From assembly GCF_024497955.1 (NCBI RefSeq), contig NZ_JANHKP010000005.1, positions 124,001 through 188,000 on the forward strand: a stretch of DNA of 64,000 nucleotides, read 5' to 3'. Each line of letters opens with the position of its first letter. Positions within the stretch are counted from its first letter, which is position 1. The position numbers and the translations under genes were made by a program. This DNA comes from Streptomyces sp. C10-9-1 (lineage in GTDB: Bacteria > Actinomycetota > Actinomycetes > Streptomycetales > Streptomycetaceae). Shown one piece after another: positions 41,400-53,226 of this stretch. The notes under the pieces were generated by a model. That model saw only the letters and a list, made by a program, of their open reading frames with translations. It ran no database searches and had not been told where the DNA came from.

Positions 41400-41430
41400 A
41401 CAGTACGTGGCAGCTTTGCCACACCCTCAA
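41400..41430 (-). promoter_or_regulatory. Candidate tgmA promoter with palindrome in the spacer
   Basis: On the minus strand TTGAGG (41425-41430) and TACTGT (41400-41405) can be read as -35 and -10 with a 19-bp spacer. The spacer holds GTGGCA-GCTT-TGCCAC (41407-41422), a perfect inverted repeat. This would put an operator between the promoter boxes. Confidence 0.35.
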
Positions 41431-41935
41431 CACATAGAGTGACACTGTGAAGGTTCTTCATCGAAAGACCTTCAGATCCGAACATCTGGACCGGCGGTGA
41501 CATGCCCCGCCGACGCCAACCAGACAGACGCATCAGGAGCCTCAGGAGTTTCAAGTTCTGGCCAAGACGTGACGCAGACGACACGACATTGGCCGTAAAC
41601 CAGCGCAAAGGGCTCGCCGAACGGCGGTACGACCCCTCCTCCTCCATGAACGGCGGCACCCTGAGGACGTGTCAACCCGCTTGCACGCCAGCCTTGTTGG
41701 GTGGCGCGAAGAAGACGTCCCATCCGCCGCACCGGTCGCACCACGGGCCCGCGGCACCGGCGGGCGCCGCCCCGCAGGTGCCGCGGGGCCCCCGGGGCCC
41801 GGCCGGCCGGGCGCCCCCGGGGCGTGTTGCCCGCACCCGGCCGGGCCGCACGGGCACGATGGGCCGGTACGCGGACCGGAAGCGCGGCCGGGCCCGCCGA
41901 GACCGGACCGGGCCGCCGGAACACGAGGAGCAGCC
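41431..41935. other. Non-coding region of mixed composition upstream of the RiPP genes
   Basis: About 500 bp with no gene I can support. Positions 41440-41700 are noticeably less GC-rich than the surroundings. A TGAAGGT/ACCTTCA inverted repeat sits at 41448-41474. Open frames on both strands give peptides with atypical codon use and no recognisable domain. It may be a decayed regulator gene or a regulatory tract. Confidence 0.45.
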
Positions 41936-42451
41936 GTGGACTGCGCAGGACTGCTGGAGGACGCCTTCGCCCGGGTGCACGAAGCCGTGCACGAGGCCGT
42001 GGAGGGGCTGGACGAGGAGGCTCTCGCCGCCGCCCCCGGCCCCGGGGCCAACCCGATCGCCTGGCTGGTCTGGCACCTGACCCGCATCCAGGACGACCAC
42101 GTCGCGGACGTCGCCGGGCGGGAGCAGCTGTGGACCGCGCAGGGCTGGGCGAACCGCCTCGACCTGCCGCTCCCGCACACGGACACCGGCTACGGCCACA
42201 CGCCCGACCGGGTGGCCGCCGTGCGCGCCGGGGCAGGGGAGCTGCTGGGCTACCACGACGCGGTGCACACCGCGACCCTGGAGTACGTGCGCACCCTGGG
42301 CCCCGCCGACCTGGACCGGGTCGTGGACACCGCCTGGACGCCCGCGGTGACCCTCGGAGTCCGGCTGGTCAGCGTGGTCGCGGACGACCTCCAGCACGCG
42401 GGCCAGGCCGCCTACGCCCGCGGGCTCCTCGAACGCGGCACCCGTACCTGA
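41936..42451 (+). CDS. DinB-family protein (mycothiol-dependent enzyme-like)
   Basis: 171 residues from GTG 41936 preceded by CACGAGGAGCAGCC. A four-helix DinB/DUF664 fold is suggested by NPIAWLVWHLTRIQDDHVADVAG, which carries the first metal His residues, and VVADDLQHAGQAAYARG, which supplies the third His at the end of helix 4. DinB-like proteins in actinomycetes are often mycothiol S-transferases or maleylpyruvate-isomerase relatives acting in detoxification. The specific reaction is not deducible. Single gene between the RiPP region and the ligase gene. Confidence 0.88.
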   Translation: MDCAGLLEDAFARVHEAVHEAVEGLDEEALAAAPGPGANPIAWLVWHLTRIQDDHVADVAGREQLWTAQGWANRLDLPLPHTDTGYGHTPDRVAAVRAGAGELLGYHDAVHTATLEYVRTLGPADLDRVVDTAWTPAVTLGVRLVSVVADDLQHAGQAAYARGLLERGTRT

Positions 42452-42618
42452 GCGCACCCGGCCGCCGCGTCCGCCGGGAGCCGGCGGGCGGGCGGCGGCG
42501 GCCACCCGGTGCGCCCGCCGGGTCACCGGGCGCACCCGGCGGCCCTCTCACTGGTCGGCACCGCCGGGGAGTGGCAGGCTGAGACGGGGGTGTCTGCCCG
42601 AGGATCCCGGGAGGGCCC

Positions 42619-44097
<1,479 letters not shown>

Positions 44098-44104
44098 GGG
44101 CGCC

Positions 44105-44134
44105 CGCGGGCCCCGGGCGCGCCCGGGGCCCGCG
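44105..44134. terminator. Perfect palindromic terminator between convergent genes
   Basis: A 30-bp perfect palindrome, arms CGCGGGCCCCGGGCG and complement, between the ligase stop (44097) and the stop of the convergent SH3-like gene (44143). Confidence 0.75.
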
Positions 44135-44142
44135 CCCGTCCG

Positions 44143-44526
44143 TCAGACGAGGACGTCCTTGCAGTACTTCACGGAGCCGGTGGCGGCCACATAGCGGGCC
44201 GGCACCCAGACCCTGCGGGCGTCGCGGACCAGATACCAGAGGTCGTTGCCCGCGATGGCCTGGGCACGCACCCTGCACACCAGGCCGACCTTGGCTCCGT
44301 GGCGCAGCGTGCCCTTCACCGCCGAGTCGGTGCTCGGGAACATCCGCTGGTTCAGTCCGCTCACCGCGGTGACCGTGCCGTAGGGCTTGGCCGGCGTCGC
44401 CGCCGGGGCCGCGGCCTGGGCGGGCACGGAGGCGGTGAGCGCGAGGACGCCGAGGGCGGTCGCGGCGACCCGGGCCGCCGGACCCCGCCAGGACGGACGG
44501 CGCTTCGGGGCAGTGGACATGATCAT
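44143..44526 (-). CDS. Secreted SH3-like domain protein
   Basis: 127 residues. Signal peptide of about 40 residues (ARVAATALGVLALTASVPAQAAA). The mature part is a small bacterial SH3-like fold: GTVTAVSGLNQRMFPSTDSAVKGTLRHGAKVGLVCRV and WYLVRDARRVWVPARYV, with two Cys that could form a disulfide. Such domains bind cell wall or act as inhibitors; the role here is unknown. Two ATGs compete (44526 and 44520). I take 44526 because GGAG sits 8-10 nt upstream. Confidence 0.85.
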   Translation of the reverse strand: MIMSTAPKRRPSWRGPAARVAATALGVLALTASVPAQAAAPAATPAKPYGTVTAVSGLNQRMFPSTDSAVKGTLRHGAKVGLVCRVRAQAIAGNDLWYLVRDARRVWVPARYVAATGSVKYCKDVLV

Positions 44527-44677
44527 CGGCTGACTCCAGTCGGTGGACGCGGCCCCCCACTTCCGCGCCCGACCCTAGAGCGCCTTCGGCGCCCGCGGGC
44601 GCCGACCCGCGCACGGCTCGCGCGGGCATCGCCCCGAGGGGCGAATCCGGGCGAAGAACCGCGGGCCCGGCGGGTGT

Positions 44678-45370
44678 TCAGCGGTGCTGCCCCTCCCTCT
44701 CGTGCGCCTGCGCCGCGATGACCGCGGCCTGCACACGGCGCTCCACGCCCAGCTTCGACAGCAGGCGGGAGATGTGGTTCTTCACGGTCTTCTCCGACAG
44801 GTAGAGCCTCCCCCCGATCTCGCTGTTGGTGAGCCCCTCACCGACCAGGTCCAGGACCGCGCGCTCGCGCTCGGAGAGCGCGGACAGGCGCTCGTCCTCG
44901 TCGCGGTGCACCACCTCCGGCCCCCGCAGGGAGGCCATCAGGCGGGCCGTGGTGGCCGGGTCGAGCATGGACTGCCCGGTCGCCACGGTGCGCACCGCCG
45001 CGACGAGGTCGGTGCCCTTGATCTGCTTGAGCACATAGCCCGCCGCCCCGGCCATGATCGCGTCCAGCAGGGCGTCCTCGTCGTCGAACGAGGTCAGCAT
45101 CAGGCAGGCGAGGCCGGGCATCCTGGCCCGCAGCTCGCGGCAGACCGTGATGCCGTCGCCGTCGGGGAGCCGCACGTCGAGCACGGCGACGTGCGGGCGC
45201 AGCGCGGGCCCCCGCGCCAGGGCCTGCTCGGCGCTGCCGGCCTCGCCCACCACCTCGACGTCCGGCTCGGCGTCGAGCAGGTCGTGCAGTCCGCGGCGCA
45301 CCACCTCGTGGTCGTCCAGGAGGAAGACCCTGATCGGAGTCTGCTCCGAGAAGTGCGGTACGTCGGTCAT
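44678..45370 (-). CDS. osdR: NarL/DevR-type response regulator (OsdR-like)
   Basis: 230 residues from ATG 45370. Receiver domain (about 14-130) has [12 protein letters not shown] with the acidic pair, phospho-acceptor Asp in [12 protein letters not shown], Thr/Ser in LMLTSFDD and Lys in YVLKQIKG. The C-terminal LuxR-type HTH (about 165-225) has [44 protein letters not shown]. The receiver matches the DevR/DosR type. It sits next to universal stress proteins, CBS proteins, an Acg-like nitroreductase and a DevS-like kinase, the same gene kinds as the DosR and OsdR regulons. Likely oxygen/redox dormancy regulator. Three boxes resembling its probable target lie upstream. Confidence 0.85.
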   Translation of the reverse strand: MTDVPHFSEQTPIRVFLLDDHEVVRRGLHDLLDAEPDVEVVGEAGSAEQALARGPALRPHVAVLDVRLPDGDGITVCRELRARMPGLACLMLTSFDDEDALLDAIMAGAAGYVLKQIKGTDLVAAVRTVATGQSMLDPATTARLMASLRGPEVVHRDEDERLSALSERERAVLDLVGEGLTNSEIGGRLYLSEKTVKNHISRLLSKLGVERRVQAAVIAAQAHEREGQHR

Positions 45371-45432
45371 CGCTGCTCCCTGCGGATCGGGCCCGTGAGT
45401 CGAGGATGACCCGGCCCCGGAGGCCCGCGACA

Positions 45433-45446
45433 GGGCCGAACGGGCC
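45433..45446 (-). promoter_or_regulatory. OsdR-like box 1
   Basis: On the minus strand GGCCCG-TT-CGGCCC followed by TGTC, 63 bp upstream of the response-regulator start. One of six copies of GGNCCG-NN-CGGCCC in this island. Confidence 0.55.
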
Positions 45447-45463
45447 CCGTTCCGCCCGGCCCG

Positions 45464-45477
45464 GGCCCGGACGGCCC
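45464..45477 (+). promoter_or_regulatory. OsdR-like box 2
   Basis: GGCCCG-GA-CGGCCC, in the divergent region between the response regulator and the first USP gene, 31 bp from box 1 and 21 bp from box 3 (start to start). Confidence 0.5.
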
Positions 45478-45484
45478 GCTCCGC

Positions 45485-45498
45485 GGCCCGGACGGCCC
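45485..45498 (+). promoter_or_regulatory. OsdR-like box 3
   Basis: GGCCCG-GA-CGGCCC followed by T, about 100 bp before the first USP start. The 21-bp offset from box 2 is two helical turns, as in tandem DevR sites. Confidence 0.55.
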
Positions 45499-45598
45499 TC
45501 CCCCGGGGAACGGGGCGGTGGGACCGTCGAGGGGGGACGCGGGTCCGGAGGGCCGGCCACCGGCCGGGCGGCCCGGCCCCGGCGATCGGAGGTGCGCC

Positions 45599-46510
45599 AT
45601 GCGTCATACCGTCACCGCGGGCGTCGACGGCTCCCCCGAGAGCCTGGCGGCCGCCGCATGGGCGGCGGAGGAGGCCGAGCTGCGCGGACTGCCCCTGACG
45701 CTGGTGCACGCGGGAGGCGCCCCGGCCCCGCGCACCGGTCTGCCGGAGGTGGACGTCCCCGCGGGGCGCCACGCCCGGGCTCTGGAGGTGGCGGTGCGCG
45801 AGGTCCACGCGGCCCGGCCCGGCCTGGAGATCGTCCGCACGGCGGTGCCGGACCCGCCGGGCGAGACGCTGCCCGAGGCCGCCCGGGATGCCGTGCTGCT
45901 GGCCCTCGGCTCACAGGGCTTCTCCGGCTTCACGGGCTATCTCCTCGGCTCGGTGGCGCTGGACGTCGCCGCACGCAGCACCGTTCCGGTGGTCCTGGTG
46001 CGCGGCGGCCGGCCCGTGGCGGCCCGCTCCGACCGGCCGGTGCTGCTGGGCCTCGACCTGGACTCCGCGGACACCGAACTCGTCCGCTTCGCCTTCGACG
46101 CCGCGTCCGTGCACGGGGCGCCGCTGGAGGTGCTGTACGCCTGGCGGCCGTCCCCCCGCCGCCCGCACGGGCGGGCGGACGCCGAGCCGGCCCTGCCCGA
46201 GGATCCCGGTGGCGGTCAGGAGGAGGCCCTGGCCGCCGCCCTGCGGCCGTGGCGGGACGAGTTCCCCACCGTGCCCGTGTCCCTGCACCTCGCGGCGGGC
46301 AGCGCGGCCCACCGCCTGGTGCGCGCCTCCGAGCGGGCGGTGCTCCTCGTACTCGGGCACCGGGAGAGCGCCGGGCAGCGCCTGGGGCCCGTGACCCACG
46401 CGGCCATCCACCACGCCCCCTGCCCGCTGGCGGTCGTGCCGCACGGCGCGCGGGCCTCGGCCGACCGGCCGGGGCCCCTTCCCGGGCAGGGTGCGCAGCC
46501 GGACGGGTGA
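45599..46510 (+). CDS. Tandem universal stress protein (USP) 1
   Basis: 303 residues, two USP domains. Domain 1 (about 1-140) starts [22 protein letters not shown] and ends with [19 protein letters not shown], which matches the GxxGx9G(S/T) ATP-binding pattern. Domain 2 (about 150-290) opens [19 protein letters not shown], and its late motif [29 protein letters not shown] is a weaker nucleotide site. USPs of this tandem type are core members of DosR-like regulons. ATG 45599 follows GGAGGTGCGCC. It diverges from the response regulator with three OsdR-like boxes between. Confidence 0.92.
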   Translation: MRHTVTAGVDGSPESLAAAAWAAEEAELRGLPLTLVHAGGAPAPRTGLPEVDVPAGRHARALEVAVREVHAARPGLEIVRTAVPDPPGETLPEAARDAVLLALGSQGFSGFTGYLLGSVALDVAARSTVPVVLVRGGRPVAARSDRPVLLGLDLDSADTELVRFAFDAASVHGAPLEVLYAWRPSPRRPHGRADAEPALPEDPGGGQEEALAAALRPWRDEFPTVPVSLHLAAGSAAHRLVRASERAVLLVLGHRESAGQRLGPVTHAAIHHAPCPLAVVPHGARASADRPGPLPGQGAQPDG

Positions 46511-46538
46511 GCGGGCAGGGGGCCGGGCGCAGGCGTGA

Positions 46539-48482
<1,944 letters not shown>

Positions 48483-48542
48483 GCGGAGCGTGCCGAGGCC
48501 CGGCCGCCGGGCCCGGGAACGGTCCCGGCAGCGGCCGGGAAT

Positions 48543-48556
48543 GGCCCGACCGGCCC
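48543..48556 (+). promoter_or_regulatory. OsdR-like box 4
   Basis: GGCCCG-AC-CGGCCC followed by TATC, 134 bp upstream of the CBS-BON gene start at 48690. Confidence 0.55.
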
Positions 48557-48689
48557 TATCCGCCCGCCCGGGCCGGTGCGACGGTGGCACCACGGCGCGG
48601 CCCGCTCCGCGGGGCCGCGGCCTCCGGCCGCTGCGCAGGGGGCCCGCGGTCCGGACCGGGGGCGCGCCCCGGAGTGGAAGGACACCCCG

Positions 48690-49385
48690 ATGACCACGCG
48701 CTCACCCCACACCGTGAACGACGTCATGACCACCACCGTCGTCGCCGTCGGTCCCGACGCGCGGTTCCGGGAGGTCGTCAGCGCGATGAGGCAGTGGCAG
48801 GCCAGCGCCGTCCCCGTCCTCGACGGCGACGGCCGGGTCACCGGCGTGGTGTCGGAGGCCGACCTGCTGGCCAAGGAGGAGCTGCGGGCCCGCGGGGCCG
48901 CGCTCGCCGCTCCGGCGGAGCTGCGGGGCGAGGGCGCCAGGGCCGGGGGGCTGACCGCGCGGGACGTGATGACCTCCCCCGCCGTCACGGTGACCGCGAG
49001 TGCCACCCTGCCCCAGGCGGCGCGGCTGATGGCGCGCCACCGCGTCAAGCGGCTTCCCGTGGTCGACGGCTCCGGGATGCTGAAGGGGATCGTGAGCCGG
49101 GGTGACCTGCTGAAGGTCTTCCTGCGCGCGGACGACGAACTGTCGGACGAGATCCGCGAGGAGGTCGTCGACCGGCTCTTCCCGGTGACGCGCCGCAGCG
49201 TCACCGTCGAGGTCGACCAGGGGACGGTGACGCTCTCCGGGGCCGTTGCGGACCCCGCGCTCGTCCCCGTCGCGGAGCGGCTGGCGCGGTCCGTGGAAGG
49301 CGTGGTCGACGTGCGCTGCCTGCTGACGGCCCCGGTGACGGCCCCCGCGGGAGCGAGCGGCCGGGAAGCGGGACGGCCGGGCTGA
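48690..49385 (+). CDS. CBS-CBS-BON domain protein 1
   Basis: 231 residues. CBS1 about 8-65 (VNDVMTTTVVAVGPDARFREVVSAM, VTGVVSEADLLAKEE), CBS2 about 93-150 (ARDVMTSPAVTVTASATLPQAARLMARHRVKRLPVVD, KGIVSRGDLLKVFLR), BON about 165-220 (VTVEVDQGTVTLSGAVADPALVPVAERLARSVEGVVDV). CBS pairs sense adenine nucleotides; BON may contact membrane or partner proteins. DosR regulons include CBS proteins such as Hrp1. ATG 48690 follows GGAAGGACACC. Regulated by an upstream OsdR-like box, by inference. A paralogue is at 51620. Confidence 0.92.
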   Translation: MTTRSPHTVNDVMTTTVVAVGPDARFREVVSAMRQWQASAVPVLDGDGRVTGVVSEADLLAKEELRARGAALAAPAELRGEGARAGGLTARDVMTSPAVTVTASATLPQAARLMARHRVKRLPVVDGSGMLKGIVSRGDLLKVFLRADDELSDEIREEVVDRLFPVTRRSVTVEVDQGTVTLSGAVADPALVPVAERLARSVEGVVDVRCLLTAPVTAPAGASGREAGRPG

Positions 49386-49474
49386 GCGGCAGGGGGCGGG
49401 AGGGGCGGACGGACCGGCCCCGAGGGACCTCGCGCGGAGCACGCGGGTCCCGGAACACGCGCACGCGATACAGA

Positions 49475-49531
49475 GGAACGGGCGGGCGCGCGCCCCTCAC
49501 ACGCGCCGACTCACGCGCGCCCGCCCGTTCC
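49475..49531. terminator. Long stem-loop between convergent CBS and nitroreductase genes
   Basis: 18-bp perfect stem (49475-49492 with 49514-49531; arm starts GGAACGGGCGGGCG) and a 21-nt loop, lying between the stops at 49385 and 49546. Probably terminates both genes. Confidence 0.75.
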
Positions 49532-49545
49532 GCGGGCGGCGGGAC

Positions 49546-50535
49546 TCACACGATCTCCAGGACCTCCGACAGGGGCCTGCGCGGCGTGCCCGGGGGCGTC
49601 GGTCCGTAGCCCAGCCGGATGATCATCTGCGGGCTGCCGATCGCCATGAACGGGCCCCGCACCACCCAGCGCAGCTCCGGCCATTCGAGCATCTGCGAGC
49701 TGAGCGCCGTCGACAGCCCGTCCAGCGTGGCCTGGAGCAGCACCCGTTCCATGGCCTGCCCGGCCTCCAGCCAGGCCGCCGGCCGGTCGTGCCGGGTGCC
49801 GAGCAGCCCCAGGCAGGGGCGGTGCTCGAAGACGGCCACCGACTGCCCGGGCGGGCGCCGGTCGGGTGTGAAGTCGCGGACGGGGGCCCGGCCGTCGTAG
49901 GAGCGGGGCCCCAGCGCGGCCGCCGGGATGCCCTCGGCAGCCGGGGCGGTGCCTCCGGGCGCGAGCGGGGCGATCCAGCGCGCCACCTCCCTGCGGACCT
50001 CCTCGTCGACCGACTCCCGGTAGGCGGCCTCCTCGGCCAGCTCCAGGACGGAGCCGACCTGGTCGTCGTCCAGGAAGAGCAGCCGGGCGCCCTCGGCGAT
50101 CGCGGCACCGCTGAGCCCGTCCTTCAGCTCCCCGGGCACCGGCTCCTCGCTGAACGGCTCCCGGCTGGTGCGGCGGCGCCGCAGCGCCGGGTGGAGTTCC
50201 GCCAGCTCCTCGTCCGGGCCGGCGCCGGGGAGGAAGCCGATCCGCGCGAGCAGCCCGGGCCGCGCGGGCTCCGGCAGGATGCGCACGCGCGGCTCCCAGC
50301 CCGCCCGGGCCGCGGCGACCCGGAGGTTGAACAGGGCCGCACCGCAGCCCAGGTGCTGGGAGCGGTTGCCGGGGTCGGTGACCGGCAGGGAGCGAGCGGG
50401 ATCGCCGCACAGTTCCAGCAGCGCCCGGCCTCGGTCGTAGCGGAACAGCCAGGGCTGTGCGTTGTGCATGGACGGAGCGGTCGCGGCCTCGGCGACCAGC
50501 CGCTCCACCGTCGTCGTGTCGATGTCTGCGCGCAC
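49546..50535 (-). CDS. Acg-family nitroreductase-like protein
   Basis: 329 residues from GTG 50535, preceded by AAGGGAGACC. The N-terminal LVAEAATAPSMHNAQPWLFRY and internal RRRRTSREPFSEEPVP are hallmarks of the Acg (Rv2032-type) branch of nitroreductases found in DosR regulons. The C-terminal half SVAVFEHRPCLGLLGTRHDRPAAWLEAGQAMERVLLQAT completes the flavin-fold repeat. In M. tuberculosis Acg binds FMN but lacks normal nitroreductase activity and may store flavin. Divergent from the second USP, with an OsdR-like box between them. Confidence 0.9.
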   Translation of the reverse strand: MRADIDTTTVERLVAEAATAPSMHNAQPWLFRYDRGRALLELCGDPARSLPVTDPGNRSQHLGCGAALFNLRVAAARAGWEPRVRILPEPARPGLLARIGFLPGAGPDEELAELHPALRRRRTSREPFSEEPVPGELKDGLSGAAIAEGARLLFLDDDQVGSVLELAEEAAYRESVDEEVRREVARWIAPLAPGGTAPAAEGIPAAALGPRSYDGRAPVRDFTPDRRPPGQSVAVFEHRPCLGLLGTRHDRPAAWLEAGQAMERVLLQATLDGLSTALSSQMLEWPELRWVVRGPFMAIGSPQMIIRLGYGPTPPGTPRRPLSEVLEIV

Positions 50536-50609
50536 GGCGGTCTCCCTTCCACCGCTCCAGGATGCGGCCGGGCACGGGCCGGGCGGAAGGGACGCCGGGC
50601 CCGCCGGGG

Positions 50610-50623
50610 GGTCCGAACGGCCC
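50610..50623 (+). promoter_or_regulatory. OsdR-like box 5
   Basis: GGTCCG-AA-CGGCCC followed by TGCC, in the divergent region between the Acg-like gene (start 50535) and USP 2 (start 50690), 67 bp before the latter. A degenerate second site (CCCCGTTGGCCCGTC) follows at about 50626-50640. Confidence 0.55.
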
Positions 50624-50689
50624 TGCCCCGTTGGCCCGTCGCCCGGGAGCCGGGCAGGGTGGGGCGGACGGCGCTGCCGAGGAGGAGAG

Positions 50690-51598
50690 ATGGGCGAGGA
50701 CGGCTCGCAGGCGGGCGGCGGCCCGGGCGGACGGCGGTCGACGGCCTCGGGCCGGATCGTCGCGGGGGTCGACGGTTCGGATCCGGCGCACATCGCCGCA
50801 CAGTGGGCGGCCGCGCAGGCGCACCGGCGGAACGTGCCGCTGCACCTGGTCCACGCGGTCGGCACCACGCGGGAGACGCTGTTCACCTCCGACGAGACGA
50901 TCCGGCTGGTGCGCGGGGCGGGAGAGCGGCTGCTGTCCGTGACCCGGGACAGGCTGACCGCCCGCTTCCCGGATCTCGAGGTGACCTGCGAGCTGCTGTC
51001 CTCGGGCCCGCAGGAGGCGCTGCGGGAACTCGCCTCCCCGGGCGAGACGCTGGTCGTCGGCAACCGGGGTCAGGGCGGCTTCGGCTCGCTGATGCTGGGC
51101 TCCGTCGGCCTGGGGCTCGTCTCGGACAGCCCCGTGCCGGTCGTGGTGGTGCGCGGTGAGCCGGCGGACGGAGCGGGGCGGCCGGTCGTCGCCGCGGTAC
51201 GCGACGAGGACGACCGCCCGTGGGCGGTGCTCGCCGCCCAGGAGGCGTCGTTGCGGGGGGTGGGGCTGCGCCTGCTGAGCGTCTGGGGCCTCGTGCCCCA
51301 GGTGGGCGGGGTGGTGTCGCTGCTGGACGGGTCGGGCGCCGCCGGGCGGCACCGGGAGCGCATCGAGTCCCTGGCCGAGACCGTGCGCGCGGAGCTGCCC
51401 GGACCGGCCGTCGAGGTCGCGGTGGAGACCTCGGCGTCGGCCGGGGGCGCGCTCGTCGAAGCGAGCCGGGAGGCCGTCCTGCTGGTGATGGGCAACCGGC
51501 GCTCGGGCCGGACGCTCGGGCCCTCGGTGGGGCGCACCGCACACGCCGTGATCCACCACGCGCACTGCCCGGTGCTCGTCGCCCCGGCGCCCGGCTGA
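50690..51598 (+). CDS. Tandem universal stress protein (USP) 2
   Basis: 302 residues, two USP domains. A 20-residue Gly/Ser-rich N-terminus leads to IVAGVDGSDPAHIAAQWAAAQA (domain 1, about 22-165) with a complete nucleotide motif VVGNRGQGGFGSLMLGSVG. Domain 2 (about 170-302) ends in LVMGNRRSGRTLGPSVGRTAHAVIHHAHCPVLVAP, also a plausible ATP motif. ATG 50690 follows GAGGAGGAGAG with short spacing. It faces the Acg-like gene across an OsdR-like box and is convergent with the second CBS gene. Confidence 0.92.
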   Translation: MGEDGSQAGGGPGGRRSTASGRIVAGVDGSDPAHIAAQWAAAQAHRRNVPLHLVHAVGTTRETLFTSDETIRLVRGAGERLLSVTRDRLTARFPDLEVTCELLSSGPQEALRELASPGETLVVGNRGQGGFGSLMLGSVGLGLVSDSPVPVVVVRGEPADGAGRPVVAAVRDEDDRPWAVLAAQEASLRGVGLRLLSVWGLVPQVGGVVSLLDGSGAAGRHRERIESLAETVRAELPGPAVEVAVETSASAGGALVEASREAVLLVMGNRRSGRTLGPSVGRTAHAVIHHAHCPVLVAPAPG

Positions 51599-51619
51599 GG
51601 AGACCCGGCCCGGGACCAC

Positions 51620-52258
51620 TCAGGCAGGGGCGTGCTCGCGCAGGTCCAGGCGTACGTCCACCACTCCCTCGACTGCCTGCACGGCCCGCGCGACCAGCGG
51701 CACCAGCATCCGGTCGTGGAGGTCGCCGCCCACCGTGACGACGCCCTCCTCGACCTCGGCCGTCAGCCGGGCCCCGGCGGGCAGGGAGGGCAGCACCTCC
51801 TCGCGGATCTCCCGGGCCATCTCCTCGTCGGGCCGCAGGAAGACCTTGAGCAGGTCGCCCCGGCTGACCACGCCCTCCAGGAGCCCGGTGGCGTTCACCA
51901 CCGGCAGCCGCTTCACCCTGCGGGTGGCCATGATGCGCGCCGCCTCGGCGATCGTCGCCTGGGGGTGCACGGTGACGGCGGGGCTGGACATCAGCTCCTC
52001 CGCGTAGAGGGCGTCGGCCTTGGGCACCGGGTCGGGCTCCCGCTCGCCCGGCCACGCCCTGGTGCGGCTCTCCTCCTTGGCCAGCAGGTCGGCCTCCGAG
52101 ACGACGCCGATCACCCGGCCCTCGCCTTCCAGCACGGGCAGCGCACTGACCTTCCACTCCCCCATCAGCCGGACGATGTCCCGGTAGGGGGCCTGGCGTC
52201 CGACGGCGACGGCCGTGTGGGTCATCACGTCGCTGACGGTATGCGGTGACCTGGGCAT
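51620..52258 (-). CDS. CBS-CBS-BON domain protein 2
   Basis: 212 residues, same layout as the 48690 product: CBS1 (about 6-65, VSDVMTHTAVAVGRQAPYRDIVRLMGEWKVSALPVLEG), CBS2 (about 88-145, AEELMSSPAVTVHPQATIAEAARIMATRRVKRLPVVNA) and BON (about 155-205, LTAEVEEGVVTVGGDLHDRMLVPLVARAVQAVEGVVDV). The two are diverged paralogues. ATG 52258 follows GAGGAGGCGGCTCGA. An OsdR-like box lies 120 bp upstream. Convergent with USP 2; a gap of only 21 bp separates the two stops. Confidence 0.92.
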   Translation of the reverse strand: MPRSPHTVSDVMTHTAVAVGRQAPYRDIVRLMGEWKVSALPVLEGEGRVIGVVSEADLLAKEESRTRAWPGEREPDPVPKADALYAEELMSSPAVTVHPQATIAEAARIMATRRVKRLPVVNATGLLEGVVSRGDLLKVFLRPDEEMAREIREEVLPSLPAGARLTAEVEEGVVTVGGDLHDRMLVPLVARAVQAVEGVVDVRLDLREHAPA

Positions 52259-52377
52259 TCGAGCCGCCTCCTCGTTTCGGGCCGACGGGGCGGGCGCCCC
52301 GGCACGCGGCCTGCGCGGCAGTTCCCAGTGTCGGTGGGCCGTCCGGGGAGGGGGAGGGTCCGTTGCGGCCCGGGACG

Positions 52378-52391
52378 GGGCCGACCGGCCC
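52378..52391. promoter_or_regulatory. OsdR-like box 6
   Basis: GGGCCG-AC-CGGCCC, the most symmetric copy, 120 bp upstream of the second CBS gene start. A looser second site lies just to the left (52357-52371, GGTCCGTTGCGGCCC). Confidence 0.55.
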
Positions 52392-52419
52392 TGCCGTGTG
52401 ATCGGCCGGGCCCGGCGGG

Positions 52420-53226
52420 TCAGGAGCGGCGCCGGGGCCGGCCGCCGCCCCTGGCCCCTCGCCTGCCGCCGCCCCCGGATCCGCCGCGTCCGCCCGATCC
52501 GCCGCGCGCGCCGGCCCGGGAGCCGCGCCCTCCGGCGGCCCTGCCGGTGCGGGCGGTGCCGGACCCGCCGCCGGCGTCCCGCCCGGCGTCCGCCTCCGGG
52601 CGGGGTCGGCCGCGGGTGCTGTTGACGGTGCGGCCCCGGACGATGCCGATGAACTCCTCCACCAGGTCGGTGGTCGCCTCCTGCGGCCAGGACAGGGCCA
52701 CGCCCGACTGCGGCACACCGCTCACGGGCCGGTAGGTCAGGTCCCTGCGGTGGTGGAGGCGGGCGAGCGACTGCGGGGCGACCAGCACGCCCACCCCGGC
52801 GGCGACGAGCTCGACTGCGTCGCCGGTGGTGGCGGGGCGTTCGATCGCGGGGCGGCCGGGCGGCTGCTCCCAGCCGAGGGTGTCGTCCAGCGGGTGCAGC
52901 ACGAGTTCGTCGGCCAGGTCCTCCGCGTCGAGTTCCTCGACGGCCGTGGCCACGTGGTCCCTGGGCACGATCACCACGGTGGTCTCGGTGTAGAGCGGGA
53001 TGGCGCTGAGCACGTCCCGGTCCACCGGCAGGCGGAGCAGGCCCGCGTCGGCCCCGCCCTCGCGCAGCAGCCCCTCGGCGTCCGCGGCGGTCGTCGGGAC
53101 GAGGACGAGGGGGACGCCGGGGCGCCGCTCGTTCCAGATGCGCACCCACTTGGCCGGGACCACTCCGGGAACGTAGGCGAGCCGGAAGGGCGAGGGGGAG
53201 GGGGAGGACGCGTCCGAGCCAGTCAC
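52420..53226 (-). CDS. LysR-type effector-binding domain protein without HTH, RG-rich tail
   Basis: 268 residues from GTG 53226. A TAGCCT box ends about 6 nt upstream, so it is probably leaderless. Residues about 13-205 form a LysR substrate-binding fold (FRLAYVPGVVPAKWVRIWNERRPGVPLVLVP, GDAVELVAAGVGVLVAPQSLAR), but the usual 60-residue winged-helix is absent. The last 65 residues are almost only Gly, Arg, Ser and Ala with RGG repeats, which suggests nucleic-acid binding or a disordered tail. It may act as a ligand-responsive modulator without its own HTH. Divergent from the DUF5997 gene with 74 bp between. Confidence 0.85.
   Translation of the reverse strand: MTGSDASSPSPSPFRLAYVPGVVPAKWVRIWNERRPGVPLVLVPTTAADAEGLLREGGADAGLLRLPVDRDVLSAIPLYTETTVVIVPRDHVATAVEELDAEDLADELVLHPLDDTLGWEQPPGRPAIERPATTGDAVELVAAGVGVLVAPQSLARLHHRRDLTYRPVSGVPQSGVALSWPQEATTDLVEEFIGIVRGRTVNSTRGRPRPEADAGRDAGGGSGTARTGRAAGGRGSRAGARGGSGGRGGSGGGGRRGARGGGRPRRRS

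Noticed and set aside
41161..41445. Longer tgmA reading frame starting at 41445
   Set aside because: The 31 extra residues have no leader-peptide features and the strong ribosome binding site belongs to the ATG at 41352.
41393..41659. Minus-strand 88-codon frame upstream of tgmA
   Set aside because: No ribosome binding site, no recognisable domain, and it would cover the candidate tgmA promoter.
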